Shown one piece after another: positions 6,625-17,601 of a DNA stretch of 64,000 nucleotides. Position 1 is the first letter of the stretch, and the number at the start of each line of letters is the position of its first letter. The notes under the pieces are model-generated. The model had not been told where the DNA came from. It made no database searches and saw only the letters and a list, made by a program, of their open reading frames with translations. The stretch lies in the NCBI RefSeq assembly GCF_031202305.1, contig NZ_CP101731.1, positions 62,001-126,000 on the forward strand, in the 5' to 3' direction. Position numbers and translations under genes: made by a program. Origin of the DNA: Pelagibacterium sp. 26DY04. Lineage in GTDB: Bacteria; Pseudomonadota; Alphaproteobacteria; Rhizobiales; Devosiaceae.

Positions 6625-8823
6625 TCAGCCGAAGAGACCGTCGAGCAGGGTTCCGATGCCGTCGTCGGGCTGGACCGGCACCGGTTGGGGCGCCGGCTGG
6701 ACGGGCTGCTGCTGCACCTGCAACGGCACCTGACCGCTCGGCATTTGCGCGGGCATCTGGCCCGGCTGCTGGGCCGGCTGTCCGTCCAGCGGAGGCTGGA
6801 TCTGATCGAGGGTCACCGGCTGGCCCGTCGCCGGAACGCCATCCTGCACCGGGGCGGCGACCCGATCCTGCAGCCGCACGTAATTGCCCGGAAGGTCTGC
6901 AACCGGAAGGCCCTCATGAGCCTGGGTCATGATATCGCGCCAGATCTGGGCCGGAACCTGACCGCCATAAACGCTTGTCGCGGAATCATCGTCATTGCCG
7001 AGCCAGACGCCGCCAACGAAATTGGCCGTGTACCCCACGAACAGCGCGTCGCGATTGCGCTGCGAGGTGCCTGTCTTACCTGCCATCGGCCAATTACCGA
7101 GCGCTGCCCGGGTTCCCGTTCCCGCCTGGATGCCAGTGCGGAGCATATCGTTCATCATCCCCACCTGCTCGTCGGTCAGAATCCGGCCCGGTCCGGACGG
7201 GGTTTCCTCATAGAGAACCTCGCCGTCGGTGGTGGTGATGCGGGTGATGACGTTGGGAATAGCTCCGTAGCCGCCATTAGCGAAGGGCACGTAGGCGTTG
7301 GTCAGCTCGAGAAGCGAAACCTCCTGGGTGCCCAAGGCAATTGCCGGCACGGCTTGGAAATTGGAAGAAAAACCGAGCCGATAAGCGGTTTCGACGACGT
7401 TTTCCGGACCGATGGCGATCGCCAGGCGTGCCGCGACCGTATTGATCGAATAGGCGAGCGCATCGCGCAGTAGCACGGGCCCGATATAGCGGCCATTCGA
7501 GTTTTCCGGTGACCAGCCATTATAGTCGAGCGGCTCGTCAACCATCAGCGTGTCGGGCGTATACCCCTGCTGCAGGGCCGCGAGATAGACCACGGGCTTG
7601 AAGGCGGAGCCCGGTTGCCGGCGCGCGGTGACGGCGCGGTTGTAGGAACTGGCGCTGTAATCGACCCCGCCCACCAGGGCCCTGACACGCCCTTCGGTGT
7701 CCATGGCCACGAACGCCGCCTGGGAGAAGTCGAGACTCTCGCCCTGCTCGGCCACTGCTTCCTTGATCACGAATTCGGCGTGCTTTTGCAGCTCCCAGTC
7801 AAGCGTGGTGGAAACCACCACGTCCTCGTTCACCTCGCCCAGATAGTCGTTCATGAGCGATTCCACCCAGTCGGCAACGTAATATTCGGTGCCGGCCACA
7901 CGCTGCGTGGTGATCTGGGCGTCCATGTTGGCCGCGGCCGCTTCGGCCTGTTCCTGGGTGATGAAGCCCGAGCGCACCATATTGGCGAGCGCCAATTGCT
8001 GGCGCTCCCGGGCCCGGTCCGGGTGCGTCTTGGGATTGTAATAGCTCGGCGCGGGCAGAATACCGGCCAGCATGGCGGCCTGGCCAAGCGAGAGGTTGCG
8101 CGCCGAAATGCCGAAATAGGTCTGCGCCGCCGCTTCGATACCGGTCGCGCCCGAGCCGAAATGCACCCGATTGAGATAAAGTTCGAGAATCTGATCCTTG
8201 GTGTAGTTCTGTTCGAGCCACACCGCCAGCAACGCCTCCTGCACCTTGCGCCCGAGCGTCTGGTCGGGAGTCAAAAACAGGTTCTTGGCCACCTGCTGGG
8301 TGATGGTGGAGGCGCCGCGCGTGAATTCCCCGGCCCGCGCGGATTCGATGAGAACCGAGGTGAGCCCGATCGGATCGACGCCGAAATGGCTGTAGAAGCG
8401 CCGGTCTTCGCTGGCGATCACCGCCTGGCCCACATAGGCAGGAAGCTCGCTGATCGAAACCGCCTCGCCGCCGGTCTGGCCGCGATTGGTGAGGAGCTGC
8501 CCGTTGGAAGCGAGAACGCGGATGTTGGGAGGACGCTGGGGAACCTCCCAGGTCGCCGACGAACCCAGATCCCGTCCGTAATAGACGACGATGCCGGCAA
8601 CCGCGATGCCGCCGATCAGCAGCATGGTGAAGCAGAAATAAGCGAGCCCGACGATGAACTTCATCCCGCCCGAGCGCTTCTTTTTCACCTTGCGCGACTT
8701 GGGGCGCCGTGGTCCCGAACCTCTGGGCGGCTTTGCCGCTCCGGACGCGGCGCGTGCGCTCGCCCTGGGCTTGCGCTGCGCGCCGGTGTCGACGCGATCA
8801 TCGGGGGAAAGGCGAAGATCCAT
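6625..8823 (-). CDS. Class A penicillin-binding protein (PBP1A family glycosyltransferase/transpeptidase)
   Basis: 732 residues. A basic cytoplasmic tail (PKSRKVKKKR) precedes one membrane anchor (about 54-82). The GT51 glycosyltransferase domain has catalytic Glu139 in ASEDRRFYSHFGVD and the motifs GASTITQQVAKN and RKVQEALLAVWLE. The transpeptidase domain has SxxK at S406-K409 (GSAFK), SxN at 459-461 (SIN) and KTGTS at 583-587. It polymerises and cross-links peptidoglycan on the periplasmic face. The last 70 or so residues are a Gln/Pro-rich low-complexity tail. In many relatives an M23 or N-acetylmuramoyl amidase gene sits upstream; here the upstream neighbour is gyrB. Confidence 0.92.
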   Translation of the reverse strand: MDLRLSPDDRVDTGAQRKPRASARAASGAAKPPRGSGPRRPKSRKVKKKRSGGMKFIVGLAYFCFTMLLIGGIAVAGIVVYYGRDLGSSATWEVPQRPPNIRVLASNGQLLTNRGQTGGEAVSISELPAYVGQAVIASEDRRFYSHFGVDPIGLTSVLIESARAGEFTRGASTITQQVAKNLFLTPDQTLGRKVQEALLAVWLEQNYTKDQILELYLNRVHFGSGATGIEAAAQTYFGISARNLSLGQAAMLAGILPAPSYYNPKTHPDRARERQQLALANMVRSGFITQEQAEAAAANMDAQITTQRVAGTEYYVADWVESLMNDYLGEVNEDVVVSTTLDWELQKHAEFVIKEAVAEQGESLDFSQAAFVAMDTEGRVRALVGGVDYSASSYNRAVTARRQPGSAFKPVVYLAALQQGYTPDTLMVDEPLDYNGWSPENSNGRYIGPVLLRDALAYSINTVAARLAIAIGPENVVETAYRLGFSSNFQAVPAIALGTQEVSLLELTNAYVPFANGGYGAIPNVITRITTTDGEVLYEETPSGPGRILTDEQVGMMNDMLRTGIQAGTGTRAALGNWPMAGKTGTSQRNRDALFVGYTANFVGGVWLGNDDDSATSVYGGQVPAQIWRDIMTQAHEGLPVADLPGNYVRLQDRVAAPVQDGVPATGQPVTLDQIQPPLDGQPAQQPGQMPAQMPSGQVPLQVQQQPVQPAPQPVPVQPDDGIGTLLDGLFG

Positions 8824-9033
8824 CAGCGGTCACTTTCGGCCATCGAGGAAAAGCTGGAGACGGGCGGAACAGGCCTTCGTCCGTCTCGGCCTAACGCTAT
8901 CGCGGCCAATTGTGGCCGGTTTATGTGGGTTTGCCCACTCTTACCGGCGGTTGTGGCCGCGCTACAACACCTATTTTGCCCCTGCCGGGCGCCTCAAGCA
9001 ATTGTGTCTAGAGCCGGCGGTTAACGTCCTCGA

Positions 9034-11601
<2,568 letters not shown>

Positions 11602-12726
11602 TCAAGAGGCGGACCGCACGGCGCCGCCCGCGACGGTGAAATGCTGGGCCCGCGCGCCCAGATCGGCAAACAGCACCGGATCGGTTCCGGTCATCCAGCA
11701 CTGGGTGCCCAGCCGATCGAGCGCGTCGAACAGGGCGCGGCGTCTCACCGGGTCGAGATGGGCGGCGATTTCGTCGAGCAGCAGGATAGGGGCAATTCCG
11801 GTCCGTTGCGCCACCAGCCGGGCATGAACCAGGATCAGCCCGATCAGCAGCGCCTTTTGTTCGCCGGTCGAGCACAGCCCCGCCGGCATGGCCTTGGGCG
11901 CATGGGTGACATCGAGATCGATGCGGTGTGGTCCAGATGTAGTGCGTCCGGCCGCCCGATCAAGGGCGCGGCTGTCGCGCCAGAGCCCGGCCAGCGCCGC
12001 TTCCAGCCCGCTCGCGGTCTGGGGAATTTCGCTCTCGATCAACGGGGTGATGGCGAGCAGCGCCTCGGGAAACCCGGTATCGGCGACGCTGGTCGCCATC
12101 AATGCCTGCAGATGATCGAGCGAATCGGCGCGCGCGAAATGAATGGCGCTGGCCAGTTCGGCCATCTGCGCCTCGATGGCCGAGAGCCAGGCGGGATCGC
12201 CATTGTCCTCGAGCAGCCGGTTGCGCTGGCGCATGGCCTTTTCGAAATCGTTGACAGCGCTCGAATGACCTGGATGGAGCGTCGTCACCAGCCGGTCGAG
12301 AAAGCGCCGCCGCTCGCCGGCCGGGCCGGTGAACAGTCCATCCATCGACGGGGTGAGCCAGAGCACGCGCAGGTGTTCGCTCATCTCCTCGACGCTTCTG
12401 GCATTGGCGCCATTGATCCGCACGCGCCGGGCGCTCGCATCCTGGCTGGTGCCCGTGCCGATATCGACCGGCCCGAACGGGGTCTCGACGCTCGCCGCCA
12501 CGGCCCAGGGGCCGTCTCCGCCCACGGTTCCCAGGGCGTCGAACGCTGCCCGCCGCAACCCGCGTCCAGGCGCCAGGAGCGAAATGGCTTCGATGAGATT
12601 GGTTTTCCCCGCCCCGTTTTCGCCCGTGAGCACCACATGGCGATGATCGAGATCGAGCGCGGCCGAGGCATAGTTGCGAAAGCCGGTGAGGCGCAGGCGG
12701 GAGATGTAGCGCTCTGTGTCAGCCAT
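11602..12726 (-). CDS. recF: DNA replication and repair protein RecF
   Basis: 374 residues from the ATG at 12726 (MADTERYISRLRLTGFRNY). Walker A is GENGAGKTNLIEAIS, the ABC signature region reads STGEQKALLIGLILVHARL, and Walker B is ILLLDEIAAHLDP. RecF is an SMC-like ATPase that helps load RecA at gaps. It lies 204 bases from dnaN, with a dispersed repeat element between, and 111 bases upstream of gyrB. Confidence 0.94.
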   Translation of the reverse strand: MADTERYISRLRLTGFRNYASAALDLDHRHVVLTGENGAGKTNLIEAISLLAPGRGLRRAAFDALGTVGGDGPWAVAASVETPFGPVDIGTGTSQDASARRVRINGANARSVEEMSEHLRVLWLTPSMDGLFTGPAGERRRFLDRLVTTLHPGHSSAVNDFEKAMRQRNRLLEDNGDPAWLSAIEAQMAELASAIHFARADSLDHLQALMATSVADTGFPEALLAITPLIESEIPQTASGLEAALAGLWRDSRALDRAAGRTTSGPHRIDLDVTHAPKAMPAGLCSTGEQKALLIGLILVHARLVAQRTGIAPILLLDEIAAHLDPVRRRALFDALDRLGTQCWMTGTDPVLFADLGARAQHFTVAGGAVRSAS

Positions 12727-12770
12727 CGGAGATCGACCTGATCCGGTTGCGCTCCTTGCAAGCGCCGCCA

Positions 12771-12899
12771 CCCCTCATCCGAACCGGCTTCGCCGGCCCA
12801 CCTTCTCCCTCAAGGGGAGAAGGGCAGCCCCTGGCAGCGTAGCCGCAAGAATTGAAACATTTGCCAAAAAAGGCCCTCTTCCACCCATGAGGGGGTGAG
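12771..12899. repeat. Dispersed palindromic repeat, copy A
   Basis: It begins CCCCTCATCCGAACCGG, continues with the palindrome CCTTCTCCC-TCAA-GGGGAGAAGG, then a spacer containing GGCAGCGT and GCAAGA, and ends in a degenerate second arm with CATGAGGGGGTGAG. Copies B (36701-36841) and C (57747-57850, inverted) share the same modules. It fills the dnaN-recF gap, where it could act on the mRNA. No coding sequence is present. Confidence 0.8.
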
Positions 12900-12930
12900 C
12901 GGTGCGCCGTGGTCACCGAGGCCCGTGCCG

Positions 12931-14049
12931 TCACACCCGCATCGGCATCAGGACGAACAGGGCCTGGGTGTCGCCCTCTTCCTTGACCAGGGTCGGGGAC
13001 CCCGCGTCGTTGAACAGGAACATCGCGTTTTCCGAGCGGATCTGGGAGATGATTTCAAGCAGATAGCGGGCGTTGAAGCCGATCTCGAAACTCTCGATCT
13101 CGAAATCGACGGGCAGCTCTTCATTGGCCGTGCCGTGATCGGGATTGGTGACCGAAAGCTCGAGCTGGCCGGGGGTGAGGGAAAGTTTCACCGCCTTGCC
13201 GCCGCGTTCGGACGCGATGGTCGAGACGCGATCGACGGCGCGGGCCAGGGAATCGCGGTCGACCAGCAGCGCCTTGTCGTTGTTCTTGGGCGTCACCCGC
13301 TCGTAATCGGGGAAGCTGCCTTCGATGAGCTTGGAGAGCAGCACCACCCCGCCCAGGGTAAAGCGGATCTTGGTGTCGGACAGCTCGACCGCGACCGTTT
13401 CTTCGACCCCGTCGAGGAGCTTGAGCACCTCGGCCACCGTCTTGCGCGGGATGATGATGCCCGGCATGCCGGCAGCGCCCTGGGGCGCGGCCGCTTCGAC
13501 GCGCGCCAGCCGGTGGCCGTCGGTCGCCACCGCCCGCATCACCACCCCATCGGGGCCATCGACGGTGTGAACGAAAATGCCGTTGAGATAGTAGCGCGTC
13601 TCTTCGTTGGAGATCGCGAACTGGGTCCGCTCGATCAGGTCCTTGAGCGTTTCGACGGGAATGGAGAATGTGTGGGTGAAGGCCCCGGATTTGAGATCAG
13701 GGAAGCCGTCGGGATTGAGGCAGGCCAGATGAAAGCGCGACCGGCCCGACGAGATCAGCATCTGATCGTTGCCGTCGGTCTCGAGCACCACGTCGGCGCC
13801 ATCGGAGAGCTTGCGCACGATTTCATAGAGCGTATGGGCCGGCACCGTGGTGGTTCCCGGCGTTCCGGTCATGGCCGGAACGGTTTCGGTCACTTCGATG
13901 TCGAGGTCGGTGGCCCGCAGGTCCAGCCCGTCGCCAGTCGCGCTCATGAGCACGTTGGCGAGGATGGGATAGGTGTTGCGTCGCTCGACGACCCGGTGCA
14001 CGTGCCCCAGCGATTTCAGAAGATGGTTGCGCTCGAGCGTGACCTTCAT
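12931..14049 (-). CDS. dnaN: DNA polymerase III subunit beta (sliding clamp)
   Basis: 372 residues starting MKVTLERNHLLKSLGHVHRVVERR at the ATG at 14049. Conserved clamp segments include RNTYPILANVLM, SSGRSRFHLACLN and RATDGHRLARVE (E. coli has a very similar VATDGHRLA), and the end is TQALFVLMPMRV. It forms the ring clamp that tethers Pol III and recruits DnaE, Hda-type proteins and others. Downstream of dnaA, but separated from it by an acetyltransferase gene on the same strand. Confidence 0.96.
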   Translation of the reverse strand: MKVTLERNHLLKSLGHVHRVVERRNTYPILANVLMSATGDGLDLRATDLDIEVTETVPAMTGTPGTTTVPAHTLYEIVRKLSDGADVVLETDGNDQMLISSGRSRFHLACLNPDGFPDLKSGAFTHTFSIPVETLKDLIERTQFAISNEETRYYLNGIFVHTVDGPDGVVMRAVATDGHRLARVEAAAPQGAAGMPGIIIPRKTVAEVLKLLDGVEETVAVELSDTKIRFTLGGVVLLSKLIEGSFPDYERVTPKNNDKALLVDRDSLARAVDRVSTIASERGGKAVKLSLTPGQLELSVTNPDHGTANEELPVDFEIESFEIGFNARYLLEIISQIRSENAMFLFNDAGSPTLVKEEGDTQALFVLMPMRV

Positions 14050-14089
14050 CGCTTGTCTTTCATCCCTGATCTTTATTGTCTGGTTCGCC

Positions 14090-14125
14090 CCGCCCAGAAC
14101 GGGCGGTTCCCGGCATAAAGCCGGG
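14090..14125. other. Tandem stem-loops between the acetyltransferase gene and dnaN
   Basis: Two adjacent hairpins: CCGCCC (14090-14095) with GGGCGG (14101-14106), and CCCGG (14109-14113) with CCGGG (14121-14125). They lie between the GNAT stop (14240) and the dnaN start (14049), so they are either the terminator of the dnaA transcript or part of the dnaN leader. Confidence 0.45.
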
Positions 14126-14239
14126 CACAGACCCTGCATCGGCGGGGGAAAAAACGCAAGGCCCCAGCCTGTCGCAGCGGCGCCCGGGGCCAAGAAAACC
14201 TTGGATAGCCCGCGTCCATGAGCCGACGGCGTCCCGGCC

Positions 14240-14728
14240 CTACAGCGCCCTGAACATCACATAGCTGTCGACATATCCATGTGCAGGGTGATCGAAGGCT
14301 TCCGGCAGCACGCCGACGATCTCGAACCCCAGCGACTGCCACAGCGCGACGGCGCGGGTGTTGGTCGAAACCACGTGATTGAACTGCATGGCGCGAAAGC
14401 CGCGCTCGGCGGCCCTCTCGAGCGAATGCCGGCACATGGCGCGCGCGACACCCTTCCCTTGCGCCTGCCCGGCGGTGATATAGCCGCAATTGGCCACATG
14501 GGCGCCCCCGCCGCCCTGATTGGCCATCAGGTAATAGGTTCCGAGGATCGCGCCCTCGTCTTCGGCGACAAAGACTTCATGGCGCGGATCGAACCAATAG
14601 GCGGCAACGCCAGCCTCATCGAGGTCGCGGGCCATGGCATAGGTTTCGCCCGCCGCCAGCACGGAAGCGACGATCGCAACAATTGCGGGCGTGTCGGCCT
14701 GGGCGGCGGGGCGGATGCGAACCGTCAT
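14240..14728 (-). CDS. GNAT family N-acetyltransferase (phosphinothricin-acetyltransferase-like)
   Basis: 162 residues from the ATG at 14728 (MTVRIRPAAQADTPAIVAIV). The acetyl-CoA site is in the G-Q-A-Q-G-K-G-V-A-R-A block, and NTRAVALWQSLGFEIVGVLPEAF is the characteristic GNAT C-terminal motif. The substrate is unknown; the closest named groups are small-molecule acetyltransferases of the PAT type. It lies between dnaA (98 bases upstream) and dnaN (190 bases downstream) on the same strand, an unusual place, because dnaA and dnaN are usually adjacent. Confidence 0.87.
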   Translation of the reverse strand: MTVRIRPAAQADTPAIVAIVASVLAAGETYAMARDLDEAGVAAYWFDPRHEVFVAEDEGAILGTYYLMANQGGGGAHVANCGYITAGQAQGKGVARAMCRHSLERAAERGFRAMQFNHVVSTNTRAVALWQSLGFEIVGVLPEAFDHPAHGYVDSYVMFRAL

Positions 14729-14826
14729 GGCTGCCTGTTGTCGAGGGGATCGGGAGAGTCGCTGAGGCTTGCAAGGCATCGCCCCAAAAGGCCGGCCGGG
14801 CCTTTGGGGGCTGCGTGGCGAACGGA

Positions 14827-16260
14827 CTACTCTTCGAGCATGCGCCGCAGGAGTTCGATTTCCTGGGTCAGCTCCCCGTCCTGGCTCATCAACTGCTCCA
14901 CCTTGCGCACCGAATGGAGCACTGTGGTGTGATCGCGCCCGCCGAAGCGGCGGCCGATTTCGGGGAGCGAGCGCGAGGTGAGCGCCTTGGCCAGATACAT
15001 GGCGATCTGGCGCGGCCGCACCACGTCGCGCGAGCGGCGCGAGCTCAAAAGCTCGTTGCGCGGCACTTTGTAATGGCGGGCGACGATCTTCAAAATATCC
15101 TCGATCCGAACCCGAGGGGTTTCGCGCGAACGGATGAGGTCCTGCAGGGTTTTTTCCGCCAGCGGCACGGTGATCGGCTCGCCCGTCAACTGATTGGCGG
15201 CCACCAGCCGGTTGACGGCCCCGTCGAGGTCGCGGCCATGGGAAATGATCGAGCGCGCGATGAAATCGATAACCGGGGCGGGGAAGGAAAGGCCGGCAAA
15301 CCGGCTCGCCGCCTGGTCGGCGCGCTTCTGGACAATGGCGCGGCGCAGTTCGGGATCGAAGGGCGAGATCGGGATCACCAGTCCGCCCGAGAGACGCGAG
15401 CGCACCCGATCGTCGAGCATTTCGAGATCGCGCGGGGGCGCATCGCCCGCCACCACCACCTGTTTGGTGCCCGAAATCAGCGTGGACAGCGTGTGGCCGA
15501 ATTCGGTCGCCGACTTGCCCTGCAGGAACTGCATATCATCGATCAAAAGCAGGTCGATGCGGCGCAGCCATTCCTTGAACGCCAGGGCCGACTGGTGCTT
15601 CACCGCCGTGATGAAGTGGTACATGAAATGGTCGGCGGTGAGATAGACGATGTTGCGCGAGGTGTCCGACGCTCCGGCCGCCCAGGCGATGGCGTTGAGC
15701 AGGTGCGTCTTGCCCAGCCCCACCGAGGAATGGATATAGACCGGGTTGAAGGTCACCACATTGTTGGCGGCGGCAGAAGCGACCTGCTTGGCCACGCCCA
15801 GCGCCATCTCGTTGGCGCCGCCGACAACGAAGGTGTCGAAGGTCAATTTGCGGTCGAGCGCCGAGCCCGAGAGCGCATCGGTGCGCGGAGCGGCGGCGGG
15901 CTGGCTGGACACCAGGGCCGGAACCGGGCGCGCATCCGCGACGGGCGCCGCTGCCTCGGCTTCAACGGCCGGCTCGTTCGAACTCACCAGCCGCGGCCGG
16001 GCCTGGCCGTTGACGCGGACGGTCAGATGCAGCCGGCCGATGGAATCGTTTTCGGCCGCGAAGGCTTCGAGCAGCTTTTCGGTATAGTTGGATTGAATCC
16101 ACGAACACAGAAACCGCGTGGGCACGGACAAATGGGCCAGATCGCCGACGACCTCTTCGAGTTCGAGACGCGCGAACCATGACGTAAAGACATCCTCGCC
16201 CACTGCCGCACGCAACCGGGCGCGCACGCGCAGCCACACCTGCTCGGCATCCATATCCAT
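14827..16260 (-). CDS. dnaA: Chromosomal replication initiator protein DnaA
   Basis: 477 residues. The start at 16260 ([13 protein letters not shown]) is chosen for a very good ribosome binding site, GGAGG, 7 bases upstream; a further in-frame ATG at 16365 would add 35 atypical residues. Domain I is at about 1-85, a proline/alanine-rich linker at about 90-130, and the AAA+ domain has Walker A GLGKTH (181-186) and Walker [13 protein letters not shown]. The C-terminal DnaA-box-binding helix is [19 protein letters not shown]. It initiates replication by opening oriC. The start of the minus-strand gene block lies beside an 835-base gap. Confidence 0.96.
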   Translation of the reverse strand: MDMDAEQVWLRVRARLRAAVGEDVFTSWFARLELEEVVGDLAHLSVPTRFLCSWIQSNYTEKLLEAFAAENDSIGRLHLTVRVNGQARPRLVSSNEPAVEAEAAAPVADARPVPALVSSQPAAAPRTDALSGSALDRKLTFDTFVVGGANEMALGVAKQVASAAANNVVTFNPVYIHSSVGLGKTHLLNAIAWAAGASDTSRNIVYLTADHFMYHFITAVKHQSALAFKEWLRRIDLLLIDDMQFLQGKSATEFGHTLSTLISGTKQVVVAGDAPPRDLEMLDDRVRSRLSGGLVIPISPFDPELRRAIVQKRADQAASRFAGLSFPAPVIDFIARSIISHGRDLDGAVNRLVAANQLTGEPITVPLAEKTLQDLIRSRETPRVRIEDILKIVARHYKVPRNELLSSRRSRDVVRPRQIAMYLAKALTSRSLPEIGRRFGGRDHTTVLHSVRKVEQLMSQDGELTQEIELLRRMLEE

Positions 16261-16814
16261 CACCTTACCTCCGTCAGCGCCCTCTCCTTTGCCCCGCGAG
16301 TTTGTGCCCGCTTGTGGTCCGGTTTTCTCCCAGTTCCCGCGATCCGCAGCCGCGATCGAATCCATTTCAATTAGCCTCTTGTTTCGACGTGCCGTCTGCC
16401 CAGACGACCACCCCTTGTTTCCCCGTCTATCCCGTTGCTCGGGACAATAAATTACGCAGCCGCACAAGTATTACTCGGTGCGGTACCCTATTGTTTACGA
16501 ATTGAAAGTGGCGCCGAAGCGCCAAAGGAAAAGACGGCGTGCCGCCTTTGTCAGTCTACAAGTGAACCAGGAAATGCGAACAACGGATCATTTCGCCGCT
16601 GCGGCCAGAAAGGCGCAGAAAATGAACCGAATTGTGCATCCTATACCCCCGGTTTGCCCGTATGAGATTGGCTTTGGACTTGTCCAGCGCCGCCCTCTTT
16701 TTGATCCAACCAGGCCATTTTAGACAGCCAAATTTTTGCGCACAACCGCCGTTTTCGTCAAATTTGCGCTTGACTCGCGCCTGACGGTGGAGCGGAAAAA
16801 AGGCCTGCCCGAAC

Positions 16815-16941
16815 GTGACAAATTAAGGGTATGTGACTCCTTGGAGATTCCCGTTCGGTCCGCTTTGCGACCTAATGAATTAATTTTTCCCCGGCCTGTG
16901 CACGACTGATGTGCGTGACGAATGCGTGACGGAAATGTCAC
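16815..16941. promoter_or_regulatory. Cluster of GTGAC boxes upstream of dnaA
   Basis: GTGAC occurs at 16815-16819, 16833-16837, 16915-16919 and 16926-16930, and inverted (GTCAC) at 16937-16941. The last three extend to GCGTGAC: direct copies at 16913-16919 and 16924-16930, 11 bases apart (one helical turn), and the exact inverse GTCACGC at 16937-16943. This looks like a binding array for a DNA-binding protein. The protein is not identifiable from sequence. Confidence 0.5.
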
Positions 16942-16967
16942 GCGAATTTTCGCCCATCCCTGAAATG

Positions 16968-16994
16968 CCAAAGGCCCCTGGGAGGGGCCTTTGG
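16968..16994. terminator. Strong GC hairpin downstream of rpsT
   Basis: A perfect 11-bp stem, CCAAAGGCCCC at 16968-16978 and GGGGCCTTTGG at 16984-16994, with a 5-base loop. It is about 100 bases past the rpsT stop on the minus strand, so it may end the rpsT transcript, but no U-tract is present on that strand. Confidence 0.55.
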
Positions 16995-17009
16995 AAACTT
17001 GTTCTCTTG

Positions 17010-17047
17010 GAGCCGTTCAGGATTTGATGGGATCAAATCCTCGGCTC
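17010..17047. other. Extended stem-loop next to the rpsT 3' end
   Basis: The inner 10-bp perfect stem AGGATTTGAT/ATCAAATCCT (17019-17028 and 17032-17041) with a GGG loop is flanked by an outer pair GAGCC (17010-17014) and GGCTC (17043-17047). It lies about 50 bases after the rpsT stop and is a likely rpsT terminator or RNA 3'-end structure. Confidence 0.5.
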
Positions 17048-17095
17048 TAACCTTTGTTGTGCCGCCCGCGCAATGGCGCGGAGATGGCGGGCAGA

Positions 17096-17362
17096 TCAGG
17101 CGCCCAGCGCCTTGACCCGCTTGGCCAGGCGCGAAACCTTGCGGTCGGCCATGTTCTTGTGAAACACACCCTTGCCGGCGGCGCGCTGCAGCTCGGATTC
17201 TGCGATCTTGAGCGCGGCGGCTGCATCGTCCTGCTTTCCGGCGGCGATGGCCTCTTCGACCTTGCGCAGATAGGTGCGCACGCGCGAGCGGCGCGCGGTG
17301 TTGATCGCGGTCTTGGTTTCGATCTTGCGGGTGGCCTTCTTGGCCGAAGGTGTATTTGCCAT
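17096..17362 (-). CDS. rpsT: 30S ribosomal protein S20
   Basis: 88 residues starting [17 protein letters not shown] at the ATG at 17362. The basic composition, the motif [19 protein letters not shown] and the C-terminal [23 protein letters not shown] are those of S20, which binds 16S rRNA early in 30S assembly. Its place between mutM and dnaA is conserved in many Rhizobiales. The frame is open upstream, but only this start gives the family N-terminus. Confidence 0.96.
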   Translation of the reverse strand: MANTPSAKKATRKIETKTAINTARRSRVRTYLRKVEEAIAAGKQDDAAAALKIAESELQRAAGKGVFHKNMADRKVSRLAKRVKALGA

Positions 17363-17601
17363 TTGAACTTTCCTCGTGGCGTATCTGGAGCGCTGCGACA
17401 GCGACCAGTTCAATGTTTGCCTTGCGTGCTCAACTCCGCCCCTGGCGGCGAGCACAACCGGAAAGGGCAGGCTGCACCTGCCCCGATGAAGGCCGCTCTA
17501 TAAGGAGCGCACTCCCCGGAGTCAATCGGCTTTCGGGCCTGATCCGGCCCGAACAAAGACTGAGAGCAATTAAAGCGAATTCGAAGAAGAGCTGAAATGC
17601 T

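Larger units (their letters stand above)
16261..17095. other. Long intergenic region between dnaA and rpsT, possible origin or dnaA control region
   Basis: 835 bases without a supportable gene, the longest gap in the window and visibly more AT-rich than its surroundings (for example the stretch around 16875-16890). To its left the genes run on the minus strand (dnaA, dnaN, recF, gyrB); beyond rpsT and mutM to the right they run on the plus strand (ubiE onward), the layout expected of leading strands leaving an origin. I found no strict DnaA box (TTATCCACA), only weak matches such as TGTGCAC and TGTGCAT. It contains repeated GTGAC boxes and two strong stem-loops, listed separately. Calling it oriC is an inference. 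Confidence 0.4.

Noticed and set aside
7615..9024. A plus-strand open frame of about 469 codons opposite the penicillin-binding protein gene
   Set aside because: It is antisense to PBP1A, has an unusual composition, and runs past the PBP start into a region with no family signature. No ribosome binding site was seen.
16261..17095. Short open frames in the dnaA-rpsT gap (for example about 75-80 codons at 16435-16723)
   Set aside because: They overlap each other in different frames, have no ribosome binding site and no recognisable motif.
16261..17095. Exact DnaA boxes (TTATCCACA)
   Set aside because: None in the region on either strand; only weak matches, so the origin call was kept low.
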